A stretch of 64,000 nt of DNA from Caprimulgus europaeus (GCA_907165065.1 OU015533.1:28660578-28724577); one strand, 5' to 3'; shown: positions 1 to 14,942, counted from the stretch's first letter. Made by a program: numbers and translations. Notes: generated by a model not told the origin, from the letters alone.

Positions 1-552
1 AATATTTCCACCTTTGGGGAAGAGAATGTTTTTTTTTCCCCTGACTGCCTGAAGGCTAGTGATAGCAAAGTCCAGTTCTCTTCCAGTGCTGCCAAGACAA
101 GGATGCATATCACTTGACCATGGTACTGTTAAAAAAAAAAATCACAAATAAAAACCTTGCAGTCATTTTTCCAAAGGACATCTTATTGTAATTCTGTCTG
201 TACTGTTAGCTGACAAATCTTAGCTCCTGTGTGCATTGTCCATAGATTATTACCAAGTGGCGTAGCTAAATCTGTCTAACTCCCGCAGGGTCCCCAGAGC
301 ATAGTCCTTCCAGACCAACCACTCATTTACAGCAAGACCCGTCTGTTGCTGGGCTCTGTAGCAGAAGGTGTCACTAATTAGCACTTCTCCCCACAGCAGC
401 ATCATTCTCCAAACTTATGTTTAGTTTAGGATATGACTTGTAAGTCTTTATATTTGTATTTGTCTGTTGTGTCTTTGGAACTGTAAGAAACAAACCAAGT
501 CCATCTAGCCCATGACTGCGAGCTGTTTGACCACGAGTGTTCCATAGCCATT

Positions 553-775
553 TGGATACTAGGAAAAATTTATTTACTGAAAGGGTCCTCAGGCATTGGA
601 ACAGGTTTCCCAGGGCAGTGGTGGAGTCCCCACCCCTGAAGGTACTTAAGAATCGTGTAGACACAGTGCTTAGGGACATGGTTTAGTCGAGGAGGACTTG
701 TCAGTGTGAGGTTAATGATCGCGCTCACTGATCTTAAAGGTCTTTTCCAACCCGAGCAGTTCTGTGACTCTGTGA
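553..775 (+). mobile_element. CR1 LINE, 5'-truncated 3' end
   Basis: The segment follows the avian CR1 3' end closely: AGGAAAAATTTATTTACTGA, GCATTGGAACAGG, a GGTGGAGTC box, TTAGGGACATGGTTTAGT, then GATCTTAAAGGTCTTTTCCA. It ends in an imperfect 8-bp terminal repeat (TTCTGTGA CTCTGTGA, 760-775). CR1 retrotransposes by target-primed reverse transcription, and nearly all copies are 5'-truncated as here, with no open reading frame left. The good match suggests a relatively young avian subfamily. Confidence 0.93.
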
Positions 776-3700
776 TTTGCTGGCAAATGGCAGTGAAGCT
801 CCCCAGTGCCACCAGCAGCAGAAGGCAGTACCCTCTGGGGACCAATGCCCACACGCTCACCTTGCCAAAGCCAACTCAAGCTCAGGCTGTCACCAAGCCC
901 TTTCCAAAACTAACCCATGACTACACTGGTACAAAAATGCTGCCAGCCAGGGCTTCTTTACTGGATTCAGATATATTGCACAGCCTGTATACCTAGAGAC
1001 ACAGGGGAAGGGAGTTGGTTTTGCTCATCTTGGGTATCTTTCAATAAAACTGTTTACCAATACAAGATACAACCAGATGTGTGCCAAAGTTGACTGGCAG
1101 GTCTGTGTGGACTGTCTCAGTCCCTCATTAGCTCCTCTTGTTGTAATTACCACCATCATGCAGGGGAAGATGCCCCTGCTCATGGCACCTAGGTAGGTGG
1201 ATCAGGGGAGATTTTGCCTCCAGCATTCCCAGCATTCAAGAATCACAGAAGCAGAGATGAAGACTTCACCAGAAAAAAATGAGGTATTTGGCAATAATCA
1301 TTATCTAGAAGACTGCTTGCTGCTGTCAGCACACTGATCATGCCTGGGTTTACAGCTCCCTGAATCACCCCCTTTGCATAGTGAAATCACAAATGAAGGT
1401 TGTATGCAAGCAGCATCCTGCCCCCATTGTCCTACAATGTCCTGCAATGAGTGCTTACAGCCCCTTTTAGGAACCATCATTGCACAAGCGAGCCACAACC
1501 ACTAAAAGGTCAAGGCTGTAGCACATTGATCTTTACAGACATTACATGGGCTCTGTATTTCACACATCCTCCCAGTTTGCTGACTTCTCTGTGTACCTCT
1601 TGTGCTTGTAGAAGAGTGATATGTATGGTGACAAAAATCACTGCAGAGAGGGTGTATTTTATCAATGACATTTTGCAAAGGAACGTTTTAAAGAAAAACA
1701 TGGTATGGATGTCTCTACTGAAACTCCCCTTACTTCATTAATCCATCGCCTGGCTTTTTCTCATCTGCATTCCTTTGTTGCCTTCTCTGGCCCTTGCCAG
1801 GTTTTGCTTTATGATGATGTATGGAAAGAGCTGCATTATGATTTCTTGCATGTTAGCAGGAGCACAGCATTATCCTACTGAGACAACAGTGAGACTTTCG
1901 ATTTACTCATGTGTAAACACATGTTAAGCTTCCATTCATTGTTGTTTCTCCCCAGTAATTTTACCAAAACCATGCCCCTTCCCTTTCTTTCCCACAGTTA
2001 AACACCCAAATCATACTTGCTTTATTATATAATTAGTATTGCGAAGGATTAATTACTTTTGGTCATTTAGGTTATTGAATAACAACAAGGGCATCCCAGC
2101 TCTGAGTAACAGTGTTCTATATTATCCTTGTTAACATTTTGTCTGTAATACAAAAATAAAGACTGAAGAAAGGGACATCAGTGACCTCATTCCATTTCAT
2201 GCAAGGAGCTCCCTCTCTGTTGATTTCTCCTCCATGCTATGTTAATTTGATATAGTCCTCAGGCTCCTAACAAGTTAGCAACACTGCCCTCATTAAGGAA
2301 AGTGAAGATATCACCAGGGAACTATAATATTAAATGAACGTGTGTAACCTCATTTCTTAGAGCATCACATGATAGAAGAGCAAAAACCTATAGTTTAGAG
2401 GGGAGTGTGGAAAACACCTCTGTCAGTTGCTACTTCCTGATAAACTGCTTATGCTCCAGAAATCCACTCAAACATTATTGTGCAGATTCTATTCCCAGTA
2501 AAAAACTCCCAGACTCTTAGACTGTGTATGAAAATTGGAACCAGTCTGAACTGGAACAAACCTGCTCAGAAACACAGAAAGATGTTCTCAGTGTGTTCCA
2601 GATATTATTGTAGATGGAAACGTATTGATTTATGGCAGCAGAAGACGTAGCCATTTGTGTCCCAAATCCCTCTAGCTAAAACCCGCCTTTTTCCAAAGTA
2701 GCCTGCAACCTACTTCAGACAGAAGGGTCAGGCTCTGAATGGGAATCAAAGTATCCTGAGCTGGCCTTGGGCTCCCTCAGCCTACAAACTCTAGGTATTC
2801 ATGCTCCTGAATTGTCTCATTTCCTGTGTCTTCTTTTGGCTTCATCCAGAGCTGGGTTTTCTTGACTAGATGGGATGTCCAGTTACACCACCCACAAAAA
2901 TCACAGCAGAACCCACTGCTTTGATGAGACATGCTGTGCTCACAATTTCTTTCCACATAAACGGTTGGGCAAGGCTGCTCTGTTTTCATTACCACTAAGC
3001 CAAGAGGGGACCAATAATAAGAAAAATAAACAGAGATTATGATTAGGCATTAAAATTAGCAAACTTGGGTAGTCTTAATGAAAACCTTGTCTAAAATGCA
3101 TTTTTTACTTCCTGCATCCTCCTTCCAAGGAATCTAGATGATCCTTGTTGGTATAAAATATAAAGGAATAATTTGATGACAACCTGTCATCACTTGCCCC
3201 TGTCTGCCAAATCTCATGGTGTCTGTTTATGTGCATGGTAGGCATTCATAAAACCAGCTTTTTTTCTGCAAGTTGGCACACAACATGAGTGTGCTCTTCA
3301 CAAGGCAGCCAGGGGCAAGCAGAATGAGCAAATGCAGTGTCACACTCACACCTTTTAATTCACCTGAGTATACTGACCCAAGGTACACCCCATCACAGCC
3401 GCGCTCTGCAGCGTCAGAATGCCTCAAATGAAGGCAATGTAATTAAGGGAGAGGTGGTTGGGATTGTGTAGTACCAACTGCAATGGAAAATCCCTAGAGA
3501 AGGGAGAGCATTTGAGAAAATGATGGAAATTTATTGTGCTGACAAAGATGTAAATACCACTGGCTTTAGCAGTGGGAAAGAGGAAACGGATAGGTCACAC
3601 ATAGACTAACAATGCCATTTTTCCTAGTGTTAGATCTTCTGCATGAGTGTCTAAGAGACAGCCCTTGTTTTGAAAATACAAACTCTTCCTGCTCTCAAAC

Positions 3701-3883
3701 ACCCATACAGCTTTACCTGCAAGAGGGCTGAGGAGGAAAAGGATTACCGAGGAATGTTACTTAGCTCTGATTAGTGAGGCACAGGGTGGAAGAAGGACTA
3801 AAACTAATGAGGGAGATACTGAGCACAAGCACAACCAGGCAGCAAGGAACACGTGAGCAGGCAGCACACTCTGTGATCATTAG

Positions 3884-3945
3884 GTGTAAAAGTCTATTTG
3901 CCAGAGTCACATAACAAGTGTCCATCCTAAGACTGCAGTACAGGC
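3884..3945 (+). repeat. Possible MIR remnant
   Basis: GTAAAAGTCTATTTGCCAGA, GTCACATAACAAGTGTCCAT resembles MIR ttaagtgacttgcccaaggtcacacagcaagtggc. Very short, low certainty. Confidence 0.3.
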
Positions 3946-6900
3946 TTTTGTTTACTGCTAGTGCCAGGGTAGGTCAATCAATTGATTGTAGCAAGGTTCC
4001 CCTATCCACTGCCAGCACCTAACACACAAAAAGTAAGTTTGTATTCAATGTCTGTGTTCCTAGTTTCTAAACACAACACAGAAACACATGAATCTATGAG
4101 AAAGGCCACTTTACTCCAGATTCTCTCTTCTCAATTCTGTCACTGTTTCTGCATATTCTTTAGATTTACATGATGCAACTTTTTTTTTTTTTTCCCAAGC
4201 TACCTAGTTAGAAACAAATAAAGGGGTTTTTTTCAGTCTGGTTTTGGAGGGGGCTTATGCTTTAGCTGCTACTTGAAAAATGAATCTTCCTTGGGATAAG
4301 CAATGTCCCTTGTGGTTGAACACTTGTGATATTGGATCTGCCTCTGAATTCGCTGTTGTTTGCTTCACCAGTTACCTGTGACATTGACCTGAACCAATTA
4401 TTGTGTGATTTTGAAAATACTTAAAGGGATCATTACCTAGAGGTAGAAATCTGGGAAAGCCAGCTCTGTGTCAAACAGCTGGCTAGGAAATATTATAAAA
4501 GGGTCATGCTCAGGGGTGACAAACCATCCCACACCAGGAGAATGTAATTCTGTTGGGGAAATGGTTGCACAAGAGTGCACAGCCAAAATGCATTACTTGG
4601 CATTGCTCCCATCTCAGAGACAGGTATCAAGCTACTTGTGCATGGAGAAATCTATCCAGCTGTCTTTTGTCTGCTGCCTACAGAATCCCATTAATTTCAT
4701 AAACTTGTTAATGCTTTAAATCCCCCAAACATTATCCAAGGATATTCTTAGCATCCAAGCAACTGGGAATCAAAAATAGTATTGGGAAGGGGCAAGAAGG
4801 GGAATAAGGGTTAATAGCAATTATGCATGGAAAGCAATCTAAACCATTTTTAAATTTAATTTGGAGTGCCAAATTTAAAGGATTCTTGAATGCTAAGGCC
4901 ATTTTCATCATGCTGATCCTGTGTCTTATGAAGTAGGACCAGAGTATTACTCATTTTTTGTGACCCAGAGATATCAAGGACATGCTGGGCAAACAGCCAA
5001 GGTAATACAAGCTCAATAATAATAATCTATACTTAAAGTTAACATGATGGCTATTACATGACGGCTGTGCCAATTGGCTGGAGGTTAGACCTTCCAGCTC
5101 TGGTAACTGCTTGACTTAGCACTTTTTTTAGTGCATGAGAAACATTATAAAATAAAGCATATATATTACAAGTGGGAGAAAAGTCATGCAGTGTAAGCAG
5201 CAAAGAAATGGGAAGAGGTAGCAGAATGATGGGAGTAGAGAAGTAGTGAATCCAAAAGAAGTTTAGACATGGTTTTTAGGAAAAAAGGCAGTAAAACTCC
5301 CCTGGCTCCATCTGCACATAGGACTGTTGCTGTGTGTGCCAGGAGAACAGATCAGGAGATTGATAGGAGCCTTCTATTTACAGGACATGGAAATGTGAGG
5401 AATCAAAGAAGTTAGAAATGACAAAAAAGGCCAATGAAAGACTATCTGTCTCCTAGGATTGCTCTCTGGGGCACATTTCTAGGGGTGGTTGTCTAGTTGA
5501 GTCATTAAACTCTCAGGCTCTCATGTTCCATGTTCCCCTTCAAACTGTGGAGTTGTACTTTTACCTTTAGGTTTCAACCTTTTCCAATATGTATGACACT
5601 GTTCAGCACAGGATATATATATATTTCAAATATATATGTATTTTTTATATATACTTGGTTTGTTTAGCAAGTCTTGCTTGTCTTAGTTACTTCTCTGGAT
5701 CCCATGGACTGTCAAGAACCCAGAGACAGCCACTGGCTTCACTCAGTAATTATATATCTTGTGACCCACAGTGTCCCAGGGACTGAAAAAGAGTACATTC
5801 CAGAAATTGTCACTTCCTTTAGACTGTATGGATAAGATGGTCGTGAAGCTTTTCTTCAGCTGCAACTTGTGGGTTTTGTCCAGGTCACCAGGAATCTGGT
5901 GTATCATTTGTATCTTTTCCTTTTAATATCATCAGAAGACTGAGCTCTTTGGCTGTCTTCCAAGGAACTCCAGCTGAGTTCTCTAGCCTAAGATAGCTAC
6001 TGAGACAAAGCCACTCCACGGTCAGGATCACTAGAATTAGGCAGTCTTGTCAGTCCCACTGATCTAGCTGTGTTATTCTTCAGTCCTCTGCTAGGTGACG
6101 GTTCTCTCAGAGGAGCTATGTTGATACAGAAGTGACCAGGAAAGAATAAGCCATTTATTATCTGAATAGGCTAAAATGGCACTTTTCCCATCACTTTCAG
6201 GGACGGACACCATTTATTTCGCCTCCCCGTGCAAATACAATGACACCTACTGCAGAACTACTTTGGACTCCTTGCTTCTGAACAGCAAAAGTATTACCTT
6301 TTATGTGTCTATAGCACCTCCAGTGAGGCCAATGCAGTGAGACCTACGTGGCTGTTGAAAGTCTTACTCTTAGTAGCAAGAGAAACTACACAACAAAGCA
6401 CATGTGAACCAAGGGGAAAGAAAACCAGCTTGCATAAGGGTACCTAGCAAAATGGACCGCAGAACAGAGAATGGACCCAGATCTGGAGCTTCAGTCAGTG
6501 ACATACTCACAACTATGCAGCATTCAAACTGAGCCACAGAGCTTTAAAATGAAAAATTGCTTCAAAAAGGAAAAGAAATTGAAAAAAAGGAAAAGAAGTC
6601 TACTTTAAAAACACATAGCATCCTACAGATAATATTTTTTGCCCATCACATTTCTCTTACACAGTATTTTTAGTAATGTAGTGCAAATTTCTTATTTTAC
6701 TTTTCTATAGAAAAAAAACATAATTTATGTTTAACAGTTATTCTAGAGAAATACATGCTGCTTAAACATAAATTTTTTTTGAGAGACTTAGATTGCTACA
6801 TAAAGTGCAGCACATTTTACTTAGAGGACTAAAGCCAAATGCTGACATTGTTCTATAGTAATACTCTATGAAATTACTGACTCCACCTCTTCCTCAGCTT

Positions 6901-9900
6901 CAAAACACACAGACACTTTAGAGAAACCCACCAGGAACATTAATACGATGATGTGCAGCAAGCGGGTGAGGAGTTCTGACCTCACGGAAAGCCGGAGTGT
7001 CTCAGAGGGCTTCTCACGAAAGAACAGTAGCGTTTTCCAAACATGAGAGTGGGAACAGAAGCTGCTTAAAGGAAAATCAACCTCTTTGTTGAGCAATCGA
7101 TTTTTCTAGATGAAAAGGAAGAGAATTTGCAAAACCACAATGTACCTCCAAGCTGTAAATATATATATTATTTAATACATTTTAGGAGAAAAGATAGTTG
7201 GCTATAATTTAAATGGCAATGTTAAACTTGCTGTACAGACTATTTCAAATTTACACTTGAAACTAGTCCAGTACACCAGCAATGTCTCAGAAATTTCTAA
7301 GGTTTCTGTCACCATGGTAGCTAAGTGGCAATGGGATTAATCCTGCACTCACTGAGTCTATAGTCAAACTCCTCCTGGCCTTAGCAATGTTGGATCTGAC
7401 CCTGTAAATCCTGATGTGCTTGAGACCAGAGCTGGATTTCTAAAATATTTTTACCCAGTTTCCCACGGCAACTTGGGTTGGAAATCCTGTGGAGACCATT
7501 CACTTGAAGGTTGTCTGTGGGAGATTTCTTTCATTCAGCAACAAATCCCTGACTGATTAAAAGAACTATGCTGACAGCTCGACAGGAAGCCATGCCATCC
7601 ACTCCTTGGGCAGCAGGCGCTTTTGGCAACGTGTGCCAATTTAGAGGACAGGGAACAGTAAGGGGGGGGAATGAGGAGTCAGACAAGGTCCCTGGAAACT
7701 TCCAAGCTGTTTAAAAAAGAAAGGAATTGTTGCCTTGGTTAAATGCAGTTCCCAGTCTCTCACAGTCAACTAGACAAATTAACCATTATACTAAAACATT
7801 TCTATTGTCCATCCAGTGGATGCTGGTAAAATGGAATGATTAGGTAATATATGGGAGCATACACAATCCACAACAAAGGAGTTGACACCTCTAAAAACCC
7901 AGGTCCATAGACATAAAGACTCAGCCTCTAATCACCTTGTGGTTTTATACTCTTCTGGAAGAAACAAGGCCTGAGAGATCACACTATCTCTCATCCCCTT
8001 CTTAATAACTTGTGAACCAGCTGGCTGCCTTCAGCCAAACTGGCAATGTGGAAGAGGTCACAAAAGTAAGAAATTCCTACAAGCTCTGTAAAAAGGTGGC
8101 TGTATGGAGTACAGACCTCACGTTAGTGCCTTTAAGAGGGAAAGGGGTGTGCGATGAGGTCAGTAGTTAGGTCTTGTTTGAAAAGAGCAGAGGAGAGCGG
8201 AGGAAACTGAGGGTGTTTTTCAGCACACTTATGATGGAAATTGAGGAGAAGTGGGTTACAGACTGTGTGTGGGCAGGGACACCATCTCAGAAAAAAATAG
8301 ACTTCATTAATTCTGCTGCTTGGTTGTCTTACTGTTTTCTGTGAAAATTATGAGGATTATTAGACATAGCTGACTCAATTGCATTACCATCATGAAAAGA
8401 CCTGAACCAAACCACAAGAGGATGATGAGAAAAGAAGCTTGAATGCTGAGAAGCCATGTAATATGGAGTTGTACACAGCAAGAGCCAATATCAACACATA
8501 ACTGACACTGCATGTCAATTAAAGTAATGTACATGCTGAAAGGCCTCGGAAATAGGAAAGAACCTGCAGGGCAGTGAGAGCAAGGGTGGCACCTACATAA
8601 ATCGGTGTGTATTTTTGGACATACCTGAGTTCAGCCAAAGGTTCTTCTGAAAGTTCCTGATCCTTTGGGAAGTTGGACAAACAAAACCACCTTATTATTG
8701 CACTGCAGCTTCCCGTGGAAATGTTAACTCAGAACTGACCATTGCACTGTCTAGAAACACACTCAAACAACTTTCTGCTTTGTAGAAATATGCTTAGAGC
8801 ATCAGCATAAATGCTTAGAGATAAAGAAAGTGTCAGCCCTAAAAAACCACATCCTGCAGGTAGAAGAGATCTCAGATGAGGCCTGTGTAGAGAAATGAGG
8901 AAGCTAAGCAGGAGCTGCCCTCGTGGAAGTGACTAAAGAGTCAGATTCTGCTCCCATTTGTGGCTTGAAAAGCAAGAGCAAGCCTGTAGAAGTATATAGG
9001 CTTTTTCCCATTTAAAGCCAATTGGGAACAAAATCTGGTTTCTGTGTCAATCTAGCTCTTGCTGAAGATTGACTCACTCTTCAATTGTTAAAATAATACT
9101 TTCTGAAAAGCAAGCAGAAGGCAAGGCAAGGAGGGAGTTTTGCTCTACAATTACACAGACTCGTTAAGCACATACTCCACATCATCAGGTGACAGGATGA
9201 TAATCTTGAACAACTTTTTCTGTTGAATAAGTGTCACAAGGCCCAAGGGGACTACTAATTCCCTTTCCCACACTGACTCAGGCTGGGATTTCCCCTAGTT
9301 TTGTTATTAGCCTAGTTGCTATTTTTCCTCCTACCCATTTTGTTGCTTAGGCGACTGATAGTCATGAAAAAAACCTCCACAAACAAAACAAAATAAAAAA
9401 CCCAAGGCCCAGTCCTGCCACTGTGATCCAAATTCATGGAATGCTGAATGCTCTTGCCTCCTGGGATCTGCCCACACAGCAGCACCATGCTTCATTAGTA
9501 CAAAGAGTTGCCAGGGAAGTAATTTTCCAGGCACAGCCACTGTTTGCTCTCCAAAAAACAGGTAGTATACATTAATTTTTTAAATTTTCAGGGCAGTAAC
9601 AAAAGCTTCTACTGCAGAACAATGTAACTGGGCAATGATTTATGGGGCAGAGGGTTGGCTGTATGACAGATTCATAGAACAGAGCAGCAATTTCCCTGTC
9701 ATTCCCTGCACATCAGGAACTGTGCAGTCCTATAATAATTATATTTACATCCCTGTGTAAGTACAGGAACAAATTCAGAGACTACTTTTCCTGGGGAGGC
9801 TTGACAAGCCTATTTGTACACATTCTAGTCCAGTATAAATAAGGTGCCCCATAATAACTGCTAGCTCTCCTGTTTTCATCAGGAGATCTCAATCTGCTTC

Positions 9901-9939
9901 ATAAATCTGGTCACCATAATTTCCTCTTTCCCCCTTATA

Positions 9940-10005
9940 TTTTTATCCTCCCTCTCCACCTTTCATTTTATAGAAGGGGAAACTGCAGCCAAGAGAACAG
10001 GTCAG
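9940..10005 (+). repeat. Possible MIR CORE fragment
   Basis: TTATCCTCCCTCTCCACC, TTTCATTTTATAGAAGGGGA, AACTGCAGCCAAGAGAACAG follows the MIR core pattern (ttatccccattttacagatggggaaactgaggcaaagag). Diverged and short. Confidence 0.45.
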
Positions 10006-11727
10006 CAATAAGAGGTGCTGAAAATTCTCGGACCCTGATCCGGTCCTCTAATGGACGGATATTACCCTAAAGAGAAACCAGTGTAAAATGCTGTAACACA
10101 CTTCACACAGCCTAGAAAATGAGTCCTGCATTACAAGCCCTGTCTCTTGCTATTTTCCAGCTTTTCAAAAAGACCAAATACATCATTTCTTGATGTGGGG
10201 TTGAAGGACTACGTTCCTCTTGAAAATGATTTTTAGGATCTCAGGCACAGGTTTAAGAACTTAATGTCAAGCTCCTGTGTTTGACTTGCGGAAAGTGTGG
10301 GTTTCTGGCACATGTATTTAAAGAGAGATGTGTTATAAATTGGCTTCCTAGGGCCTGAGGACTTTGGAAAAAGACTTATTAAAAGATATGCAGCATTAGA
10401 AAGCAGGACACCTTCAAAAACTGCTGCTGCACAAGATGATTCATAAGGTGATACCACTGATTTTGCTAGTAATACCAGAGGAAAATTATATCCTAGATCA
10501 AAAACACTCAGATGTTGCAGACTTGTTCCTGGGGAAGACATATGACACATTTTACCACGCTTGTTTCCGCAGCTGAATAAAGTGACTGAGAAAGTAGATA
10601 ATACCAGCGTGTTCAATACAAGTGGTACACAATGAGGGGTAAGTCCTCATGTCTTGATCTTGCTCTTATTTGTAGACACTGACACATCTCCCTTGAACTT
10701 CAGGAACACAGGACTGACACCAATATAGCTGTTCTTAATCTCCTGCTTTTTCCTCCAATCTGTTGTTCCTATCCCCTGCCCCCTGTGACTGGTCTTTTTA
10801 CATTCACTCTCCAGGAAGCTTGTTCATGTCTTCTTATCTGTTTGCCTAAGCCAGCGGAGCAGTCTATGTAGTTCTTCACCTTTACCTAACATTTGCTTAC
10901 TGTCCAGTGGTATCTTTGGAAAATCTGGCACTTTCATTGATCTATCTGAAGCATGTACAAAATGACAGACTGTTAATGCCCTTTCAAAATTACTGGCAGA
11001 AGTGAAGACATACAATGGGTTGTATGTGAACCAAAATATATGATCAAGAAAAAAACAAAGAGACACTTTCCCATAAGGAGAAATCTGGTGAGGTTACATT
11101 CAAAAGATAGTAATACATGTTCCATCATGGAGTGACAACCTAGAGTGGAAGACTCCCAGGGAGGGTGGTAATAGGTACTATGCATCGTGGGGTCATGACC
11201 AGCCCAACCTTCCTTTATTGTTAAGGTGAGAGGATTTATGTATTAATTTCTATTTCTGTAGCTCTTAAGACCAATACCAAGAAGTCAAGGCCATGCTGGA
11301 CAAGTTATGATAGTGACATTTAAAACAAAGTGCCTCTTCCACAGTGCATATACCTTGCTACTTAGACAGCACGCACCACAAGGAGAGAGTGACACATAAC
11401 AGGGAAATAAATGGGGGGCAAGGCAAGAGTCAAGCCCGGGGCACTAGAGCAGGCTTGCTGCTCAGTCACAAGCAGAGGCAAACATCCTGACTGATATCTG
11501 TGGCAAGCTAACTGGGTCATACTAGCTGAGGGTGTGAAGATCTCATTTTCAGTGCCATCCTGTTTCTACTACAGCCAGCAATAATAGCACAGTTCAGCTT
11601 ATGTGAGCTCAGGATCCCATAGATAACTGTCTGGAGCCCCCAGTGCAATCCCCTTGCCTCCATCAAGAGGAGGGCACTTCCATCAAGCAGGGTGCTTTAA
11701 TCCCCCATAATTTCAACGTAAACGAGT

Positions 11728-11795
11728 ACAGAGTCAGATTTGGAAGTCAGGTCTTCTGGCTCCAGCTCCTGGACTTTGAGCTATTGTCCATCACC
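11728..11795 (+). repeat. Possible MIR tail
   Basis: CAGAGTCAGATTTGGAAGTC, AGGTCTTCTGGCTCCAGCTC, GACTTTGAGCTATTGTCCAT resembles the MIR 3' section (agagctgggattagaacccaggtcttctgactcccagtcctgtgctctatccac). The upstream CORE is not clear. Confidence 0.45.
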
Positions 11796-14700
11796 TTCCT
11801 TAGTTGGTAACTGCTCAGCTCAGCTGGGAACACTTCACATTCATTTTCTTCTTTCCTTTATAAACCTGTTGTATGTATCCTCATAGTCTGCATGTACAGT
11901 GACAAACATGACATGGCACCAGATCCCTGCTTGGAGTGTTCATACTTCACTAAAATCCAAACAGAGCCATAGGAAGGTCAGAGCAAAGAGAAATAACTCC
12001 AAGAGGTTTTGGGGAGCATAAAAAGGGTCATATTTGCCAGTGTCCCATTAGTTTCTGCCACGAAGAAAGGGGCAACAGCCTCTGTGGCAGCAGCTACCAG
12101 GAATGTCCCTGGTGAGAGAAGGGAGATAGTAACTGTGGTTGTTTGTAAACTACAGGAACCAGTGTATCTCACAGCAGCATTCCTTTTCTATTCACTGTAG
12201 CTTCTCTTTTGACAGCTTCTAACTTTTTTCCTTTTATTTTAATCAAATAGAAGCAGTCAGAACTGGGGTCACTTCTGAGTGCCTGATGCTTTGTTTTGAA
12301 AAGCTAGGGAAATACAGTGTCACCTCCATCTTGCCTGAAAGGGATAAAAGACATCACAGAGCTTACATAGGCTCCTGCATCCTTTTGGATTGTTATTGCA
12401 GGGTTAAGTCCTGCGCTGTAAAAATGGAGAAAAACTTGTACTAAAAGTGCCTAGGGGCTTTTGAACTGGTTTATAAAAATAGCTGCCTGAAGAAGAAAAA
12501 GAAGAGAAAAAGAAATCTGAAAAACAAATTCAACACCAAATAGTTTCTAGTGTGCCCATCTATTTCAACTAGTGTGATATGAATAGAAAACACAACAGCA
12601 GGGAGTGGGAAAATAAACGTATTTTCACTCACATAAAGGGACTGCCTAAATGACTCATAAATGCAAAAATAAATAAATGGTTCCCCATGATAATCTGAAA
12701 CTATATTATACCCACCGAAACAACTCAGTTTCTTAACTGTAAACTAACGTGTTAAATTCACTCAGTTTTATTTGAGGCCATGGACAGATCGAGTGATCAA
12801 TCTCTATTATCCTGAGCTTTTTTTTTTTAGTCCCATCCTTACAGTGCCATTTTCCTTCTCACTAGACATTTGTTCATTTCCCTGAGCCTTCTTCAGCTTA
12901 ACAGCTGAATTTCAGACTTAGAGAAAAAAAGTCTCTCAAACTTCCAGAGGGAAGTAAGCAAGTAAGTGCATGTTGTGTATTGGAGGGGGAAATGCAGGGA
13001 AAAAAAAATTTAAAAAGGAAAAAAAAAAGGCAATTGACAGGCAATTGTTAGCATTGCATGTGCTGCACTTAGTGGATAAAACTTACATATTTTAGGTTTA
13101 TAATGGAGATGTTCAGGGTCAAGCAGGTGCTGGCTTCAGACGCTGCAAAATCAAGAGGCAGGGGTTTTTTTTGTCTTGTAGAATTGGCAAATAGGTATTC
13201 CCCTAGAGAAACGGAAGGAGGACACAGCAATTAACTCTCCAGTTCCTGATCGGAGTGCTAATCACATCCTTAGCAACTGCATGGTCACTATGGTACTGAC
13301 ATCATCTTTTGCTCAAATCCTTTCTGATTCATTCTGCTGGTAACTTTGGTGATGGTCAGAGCAGAGGTTACATACACTTGCTGACACTGTGCTGAATGGT
13401 TCCATCAATTCCACTCTGCAACACTGGCCCCTGCTGCAAATGAAAATCAGCTGGGAGGCTAGAAAGGCAGCCAGTAAGTGTTTGGAGAATCTATGCTGTT
13501 TGCTTTTCAGAAACACTGTGCAAATGACAAACACAATGCTTCACTACAGCCTTTCTTCTCTAATAGTCTTAAATGTGAGGCTAATGAACTTCAGCTTTCA
13601 ACTCCATTGAACCTCATTATACTGTAAATATCCTTTGTGTAACATCTTCTTGTGACTCAGCTGGCAAAAATAATAATGAAGCTATCAGAAAAGAAAGAAA
13701 AGAAAAAGCTGCAATCTTAAGTCAATCAGATTCATCTTTCCACAGCAAGTATTTGTCCTGGGAGAACCAGTGACAAATTAGAGGCTGAAATGGAAAAAAT
13801 GCTATATGTTTGTGACTGCTAACAGAATCAGAAGATAGCATACAGGAAACGGGCTAGCAATCTATCCCTGATGGCATCTCTTTAGAGTGGTCACTGAATC
13901 TCTCCTGTAAGAAGTTCTATCCCATGCACTGCAGACACAAAGAACCAGAACCAGCTCCCATTCACTGAATGTTTGGAGTTCGAGTCACCAATCTCCTCTA
14001 GCTGCTTTGAGTGCTTCAGTGACACAGAAGAGCTGGAACTCCAGTCCTCACTGTGTGAAGAGGGACTGTGGACTCCCTTGTATCGCTGGTGGTATAAAGT
14101 GGCAGAGGAGAACTTACTCAAGACTCCAGCCCTTTATTTTCAAATCTCAATGTTTTGGTACACAGGAAGGCTAAGCTCAGCAGCAGTCAAGCAGAGAGAA
14201 GGAAACAAGTGTTTGCAGAAAGATGGATGTCATGTAATCAAAGTATATGAAGTCTGTGTCAGGACACCCTGCAGTTAATGGGAATAGAAGGAAACATACT
14301 CTAGGAGCATATTTTGGGTATCTCTTCAGCTGAAGGATTATGTCCTTCATAAAGCTGGTACTGATCATTTTTGCAAGCAGAACAGGTGGACGCTGTGTGG
14401 ATCTAGGGTGACAAACATCTATTTTCACATGTGGGAGATAAAATTAAAAAGGAAGGTAGTTAAGTGGAGTGGGAGTTTCAAATGGTACCGACTGAGAAGC
14501 AGATGAATGCATAGCATCAGAAAGATTCACAGTGTGGACATTTTCAATAACGTCAGCATTTATTATATACTTCTAATTGAAGGATCTCAGTTCTCTATTT
14601 TCCTAATTGATTCCTGTAACAAAGATGCCCTGAGTGCTGTATACCACTCACTGATTGCTGGGCAAACATTACTGGAGTGTCAATATTTGCTTTTTCCTAG

Positions 14701-14826
14701 AGCTATCATTGTTTGAGAGGGTGTAAGTCATTTGGGATAATGCTCTACTAGTGCTGTATTAAACACACATGAAAAGCATGTGGTATGCTCACTCTACGTT
14801 TTTTCACTTTTTGTTTCACTTTGCAG

Positions 14827-14942
14827 TGGAAACAAATACTGGTCAATTGATAAATCCAAAAGACAAGATGAGGTATTTCAAAGGAACACAGTTTTACCTA
14901 CCCTATTGGTATCCCATTACTGGGGCCTTAAGTTCAGAAAGG
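14827..14942 (+). other. Exon-like cassette of unknown nature
   Basis: A strong pyrimidine-rich acceptor (TTTTTTCACTTTTTGTTTCA, then CTTTGCAG ending 14826) precedes 116 bp that end in AAGG followed by the donor GTGAGA (14943-14948). Two of the three frames are open through it, one reading ETNTGQLINPKDKMRYFKGT and the other GNKYWSIDKSKRQDEVFQRN. I recognise neither. No partner exon with matching phase was identified nearby. It could be an lncRNA exon, a diverged coding exon of a neighbouring gene, or a pseudo-exon. Confidence 0.2.
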
